A stretch of 21,588 nucleotides of DNA, taken from positions 1 to 21,588 of the forward strand of contig DAOUGC010000028.1 of the NCBI GenBank assembly GCA_034429695.1. Reading direction: 5' to 3'. The notes beneath the pieces were generated by a model. The model saw only the letters and a program-made list of their open reading frames with translations, had not been told where the DNA came from and searched no databases. The position numbers and the translations under genes are program-made. Source of the DNA: DAOUGC01 sp034429695. Lineage in GTDB: Bacteria; Chloroflexota; Anaerolineae; Anaerolineales; Anaerolineaceae. Positions 13,222 through 20,399 of the stretch are shown here, one piece after another (position 1 is the stretch's first letter; each line of letters opens with the position of its first letter).

Positions 13222-16200
13222 TTATCTCACCATGTCCTCGCCAATTTCATCCAACCTCAGGCTGATCACCTGGCTGGCGGAATCGCGTCCCATGGTCACA
13301 CCGTAAATGACCCCGGCGGTTTGCACCGTATTGCGGTTATGGGTGATCAACACAAACTGGGTATTCTGGCTTAGCTCAGCCAGAAGTTCGCAAAAGCGCC
13401 CCACATTGGCTTCATCCAGCATGGCATCCACTTCATCCATCACGCAGAACGGCGTGGGCGAGACCTTCAGCAGCGAGAAGATCAACGCCACGGCGGTCAG
13501 ACTGCGCTCACCACCCGAGAGCAGCGCCAATCCCTGTTCACGCCGCCCCGGCAGCCTGGCTTCGATGTCAATACCGGTATCCACCGGGTTTTCTTCATCC
13601 TGCAGAACAAGCCGCGCTGAACCGCCGCCAAACAGCCGCGTAAACATTTGCTTGAATTCAGCAGCCACTGCGTCAAACGTCTTGCGAAACTCCTGTTTCA
13701 TCAGGTCGTCCAGTTCGGTGATCACTTTCCGAAGGTCGCCATCTGCCGTTTTCAGGTCTTCCACCTGTTCCACAAGGAAGTCGTAACGCTCGCGCACTTC
13801 CAGATATTCCTTGTGTGCGTCAGGGTTGATGGCGCCCATCCGCCGCAACAGGGCGCGTTGGCGGGAGATGTTCTCATCCAACCCGGTCGGAAGCTCCGTA
13901 AGCACTGGCAGGGCATTGACCATGCCTTCCAGTGGCAGCGGGGTGGGGCCGGTGATGTTCTCGTTATATTCCAGCACCACCAACCCAAAATCCTCTTCAA
14001 TCTTGCGCCGTAAATTGTCCAGGCTTTCCCGCTGGCGGGTTAAATCCAGTTGAGCCTGGGTCGCGTACCGATCAGCCAGTGAGACCTGCTGCTGGGCGGT
14101 TGCCAGCTCCCCTTGCAGGGTATCGTAATCCTTTTCCATCCCGGCCAGTTCATCCTCAGCCGGTTGTATTTGTTCATTCAGAATGTCCATCTGGCGGTTA
14201 AGCCCGCTCTCTTTTTCCTTGAGTGCGGCTTTCTCAGCCTCCAGTTGTACCAGGGCATCAGCCAGTTCCTGAATGCGCCTGCGTACATCCTCCTGGCGTT
14301 GTTGATTGGCAGTCAACACTTGCTGGTATTCCATCAACCGCGCCTCTGCATCCCGCACAGCGCGTGAGGCCACCGCCGCATTGGTATTCCAGTGGTTGAC
14401 CTCGGTTTGCAGCTCCTCAACCGGCAAACCATTGAGCGACCGGCTGCGCTGCCGTACCTGATCGAGCAACCCCTGAACCTTCTCTCCCAACTCCTTGAGT
14501 GTGGTCTCAAGCTGCTGGATCTCTTTACCCGCTGCCAAGATCTGTTCCTCAAGGCTGGTCACCTGTTTGCGTTGCCACTCACTTCGCTGGCGCACCTGTT
14601 CCATCTCCAGGCTGGCTTTCTGGTACGCTGCCTGTGCCTGGTTGACCCGCTGCCCGGCCTCACGCACCTGGCGGTCGAGGTCCTTTTCCTTGCTCCGGGC
14701 AGCCTCCAGGCTGGCATCCAGATCCTTGAATTCGCTGGTCACGCGCACAAGGTCGTTTTCCAGGCTTTCCAGCGCAGTCTGCAACTCACGCTTCTCACGC
14801 GGACGCGAGATCATGCCGGAACGCCCATCCTGACCAGCCACCACCACCCCACTACCCCAGAACACCTCTCCACTCAGGGTCACTGCACGGGCGTGCGGGG
14901 GCAGGTTGCGTGCAATACGCCGCGCCGAAACGCGATCCTGCGCCACCACCACCTGACCAAGCAGGACTTTGAGGTAGGGCTGCAGCTCTGCCGGCGCCGT
15001 TACCAGCTCGGCAGCCACACCCAGACAGCCATCGTCCGTGGGCGCATTCATCACCTTTGCCTGATCGTTGGGTCCACACGGGAACAACACCGCACGCCCC
15101 TTGCCGCCCTTTTCAAGCAGCAACAGCGCATCTTCCAGATCGGCATCGTTATCAATATAAACACCGTCGAGATGTTCACCCAAAATGGCGGCAATGGCAA
15201 CCTCATATTCGGCGGGCATTTCCAGCAGGGCGTTCAATGGGCGGTAACCGCCGCGCAACTGGCCCTGTTTGGCTGCCTGGAGCAAGAACCGGGCGCCCTG
15301 ATTCAGCCCGCTAAAGGACCGTTCCGCCTGCTCCAGTACATCCAGTTGGGCGCGCAAACGTGAGCGTTCCGCCTCCAACCGGCTGCGTTCATCCTGCAGC
15401 TTCTTCCGGCGGGTTTCCAATTGCTCCACCTGCTGGCGATGCTCCTGGTGCTCGCGTTCCTTTTGCTTCTGTTCATTTTGCACTGCATCCCGTTTGGTTT
15501 CAGCTTCCTGCAAAGCCTTGCGGGCAGTTTCAAGCACCTGGGCTTCCCTCGCCAGGGTCTCGTTGAGGTTTTGCAGTGACTTTTGCAGCCCTTCAACCCG
15601 CCCCTGTACTTCATCCTTGCGGGCTTTCACCTGAACCTGGCGGGTTTCACTATCTGTCAAGGCGCGCCGGGCATCCCGCAACTCACGTTCAGCGCGTTCG
15701 CGTTCTGCCAGACGCATTTCCAGGTTTTTGCGCGCCTGGGCAGCCTGTTCCTGGGCATCACCCAGTTCAGTTTTCAAACGTTCCACGTCCGTCTGCATGG
15801 CGGTCACGCGGTCCTGCCTGGCTTGTTGCTCCTCCTCCAGGCGTACCTGGTCGCTCTTGAGCGACTGCTCCTGACCCAGCAGGGAGCGGTGGCGTTCATC
15901 CAGTACTGCCAGGTTGCGGCTGATCTGCTCACGATTACGGTGCAACTCAGATGACTGCAAATGCCACGCGTTTAACTCAACCCGTAATGATTGCAGCTTG
16001 CCGCGGGCACTCTCAGCTTTGCGCTCCACTTCCTCCAGGCGGCGGCGCGCCTGCAACAGGCGCTCGTCCTGCACCCTGAACACTTCCTGGGCGTGCAGCA
16101 ATTCACGCTGGCCGGCGTGCCAGTGATATCCGTACCAATCCTGCAGCAGCAATTGCAGGTCTGCTTTAATCCGTTCGTATTCTATGACCCGTTTTGCCTG

Positions 16201-16827
16201 TTTTTCAAGGCTTGCCAGGCGCGGTTCCAGCTCGCTGAGAATATCCTGTACGCGTTCCAGGTTGCGTCGGGTGGTATCCAGCCGGGTGAGGGCTTCCTCC
16301 CTGCGTCCACGGTACAAACCAATGCCTGCCGCTTCTTCAAAGAACTTGCGGCGCTCATCCGGTTTCAGGGATAGGGCGGCATCCACCAACCCCTGCCCGA
16401 TGATGGTGTAGGTGCGCTCTGCGAGACCTGAACGGGCAAGCAGTTCGGAAATTTCCTTCAGGCGCACACGCTGGCCGTTGAGCAGATATTCGTTCTGCCC
16501 ATCGCGGTATGCCCTGCGCGAAATGGACACTTCCGAAAATTCAATCGGAAGCCAACCATCTTCGTTATCAAAGGTGATGGTGGCTTGTGCCATGCCGGCC
16601 CGTGGGCGGTGTTCTGAACCGGCGAAGATCATGTCTTCGGTTTTACGTCCACGCAGCAGTGTGTAGGATTGCTCCCCCAGCACCCAGCGCAGCGAATCAG
16701 CCACATTCGATTTACCGGCGCCGTTTGGCCCCACAATGGCGGTAATGTTTGCCGGAAATTCAAACTGATTCCGGCTGGCAAAGGTTTTATAGCCCTGCAG
16801 TTCAAGTTGCTTCAGTCGAGGCGCCAT
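13222..16827 (-). CDS. smc: Chromosome segregation/condensation protein SMC
   Basis: This 1201-residue ATPase forms the V-shaped dimer that organises chromosomes with ScpA and ScpB. The N-terminal head has LQGYKTFAS, then Walker A VGPNGAGKSN (32-41) and LRWVLGEQS. A first coiled coil runs from about 165 to 500, rich in Glu, Gln, Arg and Leu heptads. The hinge lies at about 520-660 (GYRPLNALLEMPAEYEVAIAAILGEHL, GKGRAVLF). The second coiled coil runs to about 1030. The C-terminal head has the ABC signature LLSGGERSLTAVALIF (about 1103-1118) and Walker B FCVMDEVDAMLDEANV (about 1125-1140), then the His switch region LITHNRNT. AGGA at 16834-16837 is 6 nt before the ATG. It follows rnc by 22 nt, a common pairing. 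Its kleisin partner scpA lies 2 kb away on the other strand; scpB is not in the window. Confidence 0.97.
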   Translation of the reverse strand: MAPRLKQLELQGYKTFASRNQFEFPANITAIVGPNGAGKSNVADSLRWVLGEQSYTLLRGRKTEDMIFAGSEHRPRAGMAQATITFDNEDGWLPIEFSEVSISRRAYRDGQNEYLLNGQRVRLKEISELLARSGLAERTYTIIGQGLVDAALSLKPDERRKFFEEAAGIGLYRGRREEALTRLDTTRRNLERVQDILSELEPRLASLEKQAKRVIEYERIKADLQLLLQDWYGYHWHAGQRELLHAQEVFRVQDERLLQARRRLEEVERKAESARGKLQSLRVELNAWHLQSSELHRNREQISRNLAVLDERHRSLLGQEQSLKSDQVRLEEEQQARQDRVTAMQTDVERLKTELGDAQEQAAQARKNLEMRLAERERAERELRDARRALTDSETRQVQVKARKDEVQGRVEGLQKSLQNLNETLAREAQVLETARKALQEAETKRDAVQNEQKQKEREHQEHRQQVEQLETRRKKLQDERSRLEAERSRLRAQLDVLEQAERSFSGLNQGARFLLQAAKQGQLRGGYRPLNALLEMPAEYEVAIAAILGEHLDGVYIDNDADLEDALLLLEKGGKGRAVLFPCGPNDQAKVMNAPTDDGCLGVAAELVTAPAELQPYLKVLLGQVVVAQDRVSARRIARNLPPHARAVTLSGEVFWGSGVVVAGQDGRSGMISRPREKRELQTALESLENDLVRVTSEFKDLDASLEAARSKEKDLDRQVREAGQRVNQAQAAYQKASLEMEQVRQRSEWQRKQVTSLEEQILAAGKEIQQLETTLKELGEKVQGLLDQVRQRSRSLNGLPVEELQTEVNHWNTNAAVASRAVRDAEARLMEYQQVLTANQQRQEDVRRRIQELADALVQLEAEKAALKEKESGLNRQMDILNEQIQPAEDELAGMEKDYDTLQGELATAQQQVSLADRYATQAQLDLTRQRESLDNLRRKIEEDFGLVVLEYNENITGPTPLPLEGMVNALPVLTELPTGLDENISRQRALLRRMGAINPDAHKEYLEVRERYDFLVEQVEDLKTADGDLRKVITELDDLMKQEFRKTFDAVAAEFKQMFTRLFGGGSARLVLQDEENPVDTGIDIEARLPGRREQGLALLSGGERSLTAVALIFSLLKVSPTPFCVMDEVDAMLDEANVGRFCELLAELSQNTQFVLITHNRNTVQTAGVIYGVTMGRDSASQVISLRLDEIGEDMVR

Positions 16828-16849
16828 TCACTATCCTGATTCGTCTGGG

Positions 16850-17566
16850 TTATACCAGACCCATTTTTTGTAGTGCGTCCAACGCAGCAGCTTTTGCCGC
16901 GGCCTGTTTGCTGTGCCCGCTACCGCTTCCATACACCACCCCATTGACCATCACATCCACGTCAAACACCTTGGAGTGGTCAGGCCCTGTGGCTGCACGG
17001 GTATGGTATTGCGGAGTGGAAAACCCCTGTCCCTGCGCCCACTCCTGAAATTGCGATTTTGGATCTTCCGTCTCGTGATTCTTTAGGATTTCTTCTGAAG
17101 CGGCTTCCAGCAGCGGAGAGATGAAAGTGATTACCGCATCAATGCCGGAATGCAGGTAGGTGGCACCGATCAAGGCTTCAAAGGTATCACACAGAAGCGC
17201 CGAGCGATCCCTTCCGCCGCCCTGGGTTTCTCCGCGCCCCAGCCGCATGGCGCGCCCCAGATCGATCTTGCGGGCAAATTGCGCCAGGCGTTCTGTATGC
17301 ACCAGCGCCGAACGCATGCGTGTCAGGTCACCTTCTGGCATTTCAGGGTAGCGGTTGTACAACCATGCGCCTACCACAAAATCCAGCACGGCGTCTCCCA
17401 AAAATTCCAGACGCTCGTTGTCTTCCAGCGCTTCCTGGTGCTCATTTAGATATGAACGGTGGGTAAGCGCCCGCCCGAGCAGCAGCAAGTCGTTAAACGG
17501 CAGATTCAGACGGCGGGCAAGTTCCTGGGGACTCTCCACCCCGGTGGATACTGCTTGCGGTTCCAT
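16850..17566 (-). CDS. rnc: Ribonuclease III
   Basis: This 238-residue double-strand-specific endoribonuclease processes rRNA precursors and structured mRNAs. The catalytic domain has the RNase III signature NERLEFLGDAVLDFV with E51, E54 and D58, and the second acidic pair D127 and E130 in DTFEALIGATYL. These match E38, E41, D45, D114 and E117 of the Escherichia coli enzyme. The C-terminal dsRNA-binding domain runs from about 165 to 236 (DPKSQFQEWAQ, HSKQAAAKAAALDAL). The ATG at 17566 has GGGAGGA at 17571-17577. An in-frame ATG at 17632 with AAGGTG upstream would add 22 basic, unconserved residues; I prefer the shorter form but cannot exclude the longer. It is upstream of and probably co-transcribed with smc. 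Confidence 0.96.
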   Translation of the reverse strand: MEPQAVSTGVESPQELARRLNLPFNDLLLLGRALTHRSYLNEHQEALEDNERLEFLGDAVLDFVVGAWLYNRYPEMPEGDLTRMRSALVHTERLAQFARKIDLGRAMRLGRGETQGGGRDRSALLCDTFEALIGATYLHSGIDAVITFISPLLEAASEEILKNHETEDPKSQFQEWAQGQGFSTPQYHTRAATGPDHSKVFDVDVMVNGVVYGSGSGHSKQAAAKAAALDALQKMGLV

Positions 17567-17570
17567 GAGT

Positions 17571-17577
17571 TCCTCCC
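17571..17577 (-). promoter_or_regulatory. Ribosome binding site supporting the shorter rnc start
   Basis: GGGAGGA on the - strand lies 4 nt before the ATG at 17566. It is a better match to anti-Shine-Dalgarno than the AAGGTG before the alternative ATG at 17632. Confidence 0.6.
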
Positions 17578-17657
17578 GTGAACTCAGGGAGCGGCAACCA
17601 CTTCTGCATTTGGTAAGTGGCTGGCGATCCATTAGTTCACCTTGCGATAAATTGTGT

Positions 17658-17678
17658 TGGCGACCGGTTCAGTCGCCA
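17658..17678 (-). terminator. Possible weak terminator or hairpin at the end of moaDE
   Basis: A 7-bp inverted repeat (TGGCGAC / GTCGCCA) has a 7-nt loop that contains the moaDE stop codon. On the - strand it is followed by ACACAATTT rather than a true U-run, so termination would be weak. It may instead stabilise the moaC-moaDE transcript end. Confidence 0.3.
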
Positions 17679-18367
17679 CGTTCTGGAAGGTAATCACCTT
17701 CCACCCATTGCTGGCCATTAGGGCCAATTTCCTTCTTCCAAACCGGCACAATTTCCTTCAGCCGGTCAATTCCATACCTTGCCGCCTCAAACACGCCGGT
17801 GTCGCGGTGCGCCGCTGAACATGCGATCAACACAGTCGGGGTTTTGGGCTGCAACCGTCCGATGCGCTGAACGATCACAATGCCTTCCACGGCGCTCCAT
17901 TGTTCACGGATTTCATCCGCCACCTGTCGCATCTTTTCTTCTGCCATGGGGATGTAAGCTTCATACTCCAGTTCGGCAGTCTGATGTGCCTGGCCACGCG
18001 TGGTGACCCCGCGCACAATCCCGCTGAACAAACATACCGCGCCGGTGGTTTCATCTGTAATTTCTGCCAACAGATCATCAGTGTCCAATGGGTCATGCAC
18101 CACTTTCACCACCGTTTTGCCGCTGCCCCCGCTGACCGGTGGGAAAACTGCCACTTCTGCCCCTTCAGGCAGCGGGTCTTCGTCAAATGCAAACTGCCGG
18201 TTAATGGACACGACTGCATGACCCAGCAAGGCACCCATTTCTGGAAACCGCTGCACCAGTTGCTCTTTTAATTCCTTGACGCTTGCTGCAACAGGAAGCT
18301 CAATCGTCACGCGGTCAGCGCCGACTTTATCCTTGAACGTGGCAAAAAGCATGACCGTATATTGCAT
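17669..18367 (-). CDS. moaDE: Fused molybdopterin synthase, MoaD-MoaE
   Basis: This 232-residue chain joins both subunits of molybdopterin synthase, which transfers sulfur to cyclic pyranopterin monophosphate in molybdenum cofactor synthesis. Residues 1-81 are a ubiquitin-like MoaD domain ending FPPVSGG, with the usually C-terminal Gly-Gly at 80-81 now internal and followed by Ser82. Residues of about 86-228 are MoaE: LFSGIVRG (113-120), LEYEAYIPMAEEKM, RIGRLQPKTPTVLIACSAAHRDTGVFEAARY and the lysine-rich active site DRLKEIVPVWKKE (201-213). MoaD must expose a free C-terminal Gly-Gly for thiocarboxylation, so the fusion probably needs proteolysis after Gly81; cleavage at the junction has been described for the mycobacterial fusion MoaX. 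It lies 32 nt downstream of moaC, with only a weak GAGAAG upstream of its ATG. Confidence 0.93.
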   Translation of the reverse strand: MQYTVMLFATFKDKVGADRVTIELPVAASVKELKEQLVQRFPEMGALLGHAVVSINRQFAFDEDPLPEGAEVAVFPPVSGGSGKTVVKVVHDPLDTDDLLAEITDETTGAVCLFSGIVRGVTTRGQAHQTAELEYEAYIPMAEEKMRQVADEIREQWSAVEGIVIVQRIGRLQPKTPTVLIACSAAHRDTGVFEAARYGIDRLKEIVPVWKKEIGPNGQQWVEGDYLPERGD

Positions 18368-18399
18368 ACCGTTATCTTCTCATGGAATTGGCTGGTGAT

Positions 18400-18882
18400 T
18401 TATTCATTCACAATATCGCCACTGGCGCCCCCATGCTTTTCCACCAGCCGGATGTTTTGGATCCTGCCGGTCTTTTCGACCGCTTTGACCATGTCATAAA
18501 CCGTGAGAGCGGCCACACTGACCGCGGTCAAGGCTTCCATCTCCACACCGGTTTTGCCGGTGGTTACCGCCCGCGCCTCGATCATTACCCCGGGCAGTTC
18601 TTCACTGATGGTCAGATTTACTTCCACCTGCTGAAGCGCAATGGGATGGCACAGCGGGATCAGCTCGGAAGTGCGCTTGGCCGCCTGAATGCCGGCGATC
18701 TGTGCCACGGTGAGCACATCCCCCTTTTTCATGGCGCCTTCACGGATTAATGCCACCGTCTCAGGGCGAAGCAACACCTCACCCCTGGCAATGGCGATCC
18801 GGCGGGTATCACCCTTGGCGCTCACATCCACCATGTGCGCCTGGCCATTTTCATCCAGATGAGTCAATCTGTTCGCAGACAT
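18400..18882 (-). CDS. moaC: Cyclic pyranopterin monophosphate synthase MoaC
   Basis: This 160-residue protein is almost exactly the length of Escherichia coli MoaC (161). It converts the product of MoaA into cyclic pyranopterin monophosphate, the first stable intermediate of molybdenum cofactor synthesis. It shows MVDVSAKGDTRRIAIARG, LIPLCHPIALQQV and TGVEMEALTAVSVAALTVYDMVKAVEK, all MoaC signatures; the usual Cys in YDMCKA is Val here. The ATG at 18882 begins MSANRLTHLDENGQAHMVDVS. A start at 18927 would lie upstream of the -10 element and add unconserved residues. No Shine-Dalgarno precedes the ATG; TATAAT ends 7 nt before it, predicting a leaderless mRNA. moaDE follows, while moaA, moaB and moe genes are not in the window. 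Confidence 0.95.
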   Translation of the reverse strand: MSANRLTHLDENGQAHMVDVSAKGDTRRIAIARGEVLLRPETVALIREGAMKKGDVLTVAQIAGIQAAKRTSELIPLCHPIALQQVEVNLTISEELPGVMIEARAVTTGKTGVEMEALTAVSVAALTVYDMVKAVEKTGRIQNIRLVEKHGGASGDIVNE

Positions 18883-18889
18883 CGCGCCT

Positions 18890-18895
18890 ATTATA
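18890..18895 (-). promoter_or_regulatory. -10 element of moaC promoter, leaderless geometry
   Basis: A perfect TATAAT on the - strand is followed by 7 nt (AGGCGCG) and then the moaC ATG. Initiation at the usual distance would place the transcript start at or within a base of the A of ATG. The -35 region at 17-bp spacing is TTTTCT, a weak match. Confidence 0.6.
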
Positions 18896-18930
18896 CCCTT
18901 ATCAATGGGCGAAGAAAACCCTTCCAAAGC

Positions 18931-18939
18931 TGATATAAT
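18931..18939 (+). promoter_or_regulatory. Extended -10 promoter of scpA, leaderless geometry
   Basis: TGATATAAT combines a TGn extension with a perfect TATAAT (18934-18939). Exactly 7 nt (18940-18946) separate it from a GTG that is in frame with scpA. The -35 region is poor, as expected for extended -10 promoters. It stands back to back with the moaC promoter, 38 bp between the two hexamers. Confidence 0.6.
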
Positions 18940-18946
18940 ACCCGTC

Positions 18947-19735
18947 GTGAGCTTCCAGGTTGCAGGTCACCAAACCGAAGGATATCGGGTAAACACAACG
19001 GTCTATGAAGGACCGTTGGATTTGCTGCTTGAGCTGATCGAGCGCGCCGAAATGGACATCACCGTCCTCGCCATCGCCCAGGTGACCGATCAGTATCTGG
19101 ATTATTTGCAGAAGCTGGAATACCGTGACCCGGCTGAAGTATCAGCTTTTTTGGTGATGGCCGCCCGCCTGCTGCAGATCAAGTCAGCCGCACTGCTCCC
19201 CCGCCCGCCAGTGATCGAAACCACCACCGACAGCGCCCAGGACGACGCTGAAGCCCTTGCCAGACAATTGATCCTTTACAAGCGTTTTAAAGAGATTGCC
19301 ATCTGGTTGGGTGTGCGTGAAGCCAACGGGTTGCAGACCTTCCTGCGCGTCAGCCCGGTGGAGGTGAAGGCAGAAGCGCGCGCCGACCTGAGCGGTCTGA
19401 CTCTCAATGATTTCCTTTCTGCCACACGCTCGGCGTTCACCAATGCCCGCATGAACAACCTGGAACAGGTGGTCACCCTGCCGCGCGTCACCATCCGCGA
19501 CAAGATCAAATACATTATTGAACGCTTGAAAAGCGAACCGAGTTTTAACTTCCACGATATACTGCATGACACCAGCCGGGTGGAGGTGGTGGTCACCTTC
19601 CTTGCCATGCTGGAGTTGATCAAACGCCGCGTGCTCGAAGCCCGTCAGGAGAACACCTTTGGCGAGATCCACGTGGATGCCATGGGTGAGGTTGAGGAAA
19701 GCCCGGGCGAGATCGAACTGGACTTCAATGAATAA
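18947..19735 (+). CDS. scpA: Segregation and condensation protein ScpA (kleisin)
   Basis: This 262-residue kleisin bridges the two SMC heads and carries ScpB. The N-terminal signature is YRVNTTVYEGPLDLLLELIERAEMDI, followed by LAIAQVTDQYLDYL and EVSAFLVMAARLLQIKSAALLP, the family pattern. The C-terminal winged-helix region includes VVTFLAMLELIKRRVLEARQ and an acidic end. I place the start at the GTG at 18947, since an extended -10 ends 7 nt before it and no Shine-Dalgarno exists. The only other in-frame start, ATG 18905, lies upstream of that -10 and also lacks a ribosome binding site. The stop is followed immediately by a terminator, so scpA is probably monocistronic, without the scpB that commonly follows it. 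Confidence 0.94.
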   Translation: MSFQVAGHQTEGYRVNTTVYEGPLDLLLELIERAEMDITVLAIAQVTDQYLDYLQKLEYRDPAEVSAFLVMAARLLQIKSAALLPRPPVIETTTDSAQDDAEALARQLILYKRFKEIAIWLGVREANGLQTFLRVSPVEVKAEARADLSGLTLNDFLSATRSAFTNARMNNLEQVVTLPRVTIRDKIKYIIERLKSEPSFNFHDILHDTSRVEVVVTFLAMLELIKRRVLEARQENTFGEIHVDAMGEVEESPGEIELDFNE

Positions 19736-19767
19736 AAACGGGCTGAAAATCAGCCCGTTTCTCTTTA
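19736..19767. terminator. Bidirectional terminator between scpA and the convergent gene
   Basis: A perfect 10-bp stem (AAACGGGCTG / CAGCCCGTTT) with a 5-nt loop begins right after the scpA TAA. T-rich sequence follows on the + strand (TTTCTCTTT). On the - strand the stem ends in GTTTTTATT, so it can end the gene at 19765-20343 as well. Confidence 0.88.
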
Positions 19768-20343
19768 CCCTTCCGTTTTTTCGCCATCCTCCGCTTCAGC
19801 GGTTTCATCGGCCTCATCGTCGCCCATGTTGTATGGCAGACGATTTGCCAACCAGACCACCATCAGGCGGATGTCATAATCGCTATCATTGTTTTCTGGA
19901 TACATCTCTGCATAAGCCGCATCCAGCGCGTCGTAGGTCTCGCCTTTCTTCCATTCAATCATAAACCCAGGCAGCACCGAGCGATCCACCGTGCCAGGCA
20001 GCAATTTCCACTCCCGGGCGACAAGCATGGCATACACACGTTCGCGCAGCTCGGGGTTCAGCTCGCACCAACCCTGCAGAATTTGCGCCACGAAATCAGG
20101 ATTGCGGTTGAACGCAGTCAGTGCGCCTTTCACTTTGATCGGCAATGGCGCGTGGGCGCTGTTTCGAAAGCCCGGTACGGAGACCAATTTCTTGATCAGC
20201 GCATTAATGATATTGCGCCTGGCAGGCGGCAACTGCTCCTGTCGTGAGAGCACGGTTTGCACCACGTGCAACCGGTAATCATCCAACATAAACTGGTTAA
20301 TGGCATGAAACGGGATGTATTGAATTTGATCTTGATCGCTCAT
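19765..20343 (-). CDS. Unrecognised 192-residue acidic cytoplasmic protein
   Basis: I do not recognise this family. The protein has no signal peptide or membrane helix. The N-terminal two thirds look helical and basic to neutral: NQFMLDDYRLHVVQTVL, ARRNIINALIKKLVSVPGF, LPIKVKGALTAFNRNPDFVAQILQGW, then ELRERVYAMLVAREWKLLP. A tryptophan-containing segment follows (FMIEWKKGETYDALDAAYAEMYP, DYDIRLMVVWLANRLPY), and the C terminus is a strongly acidic tail of Asp and Glu from about residue 174. Coding status is supported by AGGAAAG about 9 nt before the ATG, a candidate promoter at 20380-20388 and a precise terminator at its end. It sits convergent to scpA and downstream of the aldo/keto reductase. 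It is probably a lineage-specific conserved protein; no function is proposed. Confidence 0.75.
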   Translation of the reverse strand: MSDQDQIQYIPFHAINQFMLDDYRLHVVQTVLSRQEQLPPARRNIINALIKKLVSVPGFRNSAHAPLPIKVKGALTAFNRNPDFVAQILQGWCELNPELRERVYAMLVAREWKLLPGTVDRSVLPGFMIEWKKGETYDALDAAYAEMYPENNDSDYDIRLMVVWLANRLPYNMGDDEADETAEAEDGEKTEG

Positions 20344-20379
20344 CGGTAATCATCTTTCCTGGGTTTTGTTGTCGGCCCA

Positions 20380-20388
20380 ATTGTACCA
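20380..20388 (-). promoter_or_regulatory. Candidate extended -10 promoter for the 192-residue protein gene
   Basis: On the - strand, TGGTACAAT carries a TGn extension plus a 5/6 match to TATAAT. A start near 20373 would give a leader of about 30 nt containing AGGAAAG. No convincing -35 is visible. Confidence 0.35.
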
Positions 20389-20399
20389 GTAATCAGGGC

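Noticed and set aside
13212..13236. Inverted repeat ACATGG/CCATGT at the smc stop
   Set aside because: A 6-bp stem with a 13-nt loop and no T-run; probably chance.
14392..15363. Open frame of 323 codons on the + strand opposite smc
   Set aside because: It is antisense to the SMC hinge and coiled coils. Its Leu/Gln/His-rich composition mirrors Glu/Gln/Lys codons on the other strand, and it has no ribosome binding site or family pattern.
16843..16860. Inverted repeat GTCTGG/CCAGAC at the rnc stop as a terminator
   Set aside because: The stem is only 6 bp with no U-tract, and it lies inside the apparent rnc-smc transcript.
18905..18946. Upstream ATG start of scpA
   Set aside because: It lies before the extended -10 element and has no Shine-Dalgarno; the added residues are not part of the ScpA pattern. 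It remains a minor possibility.
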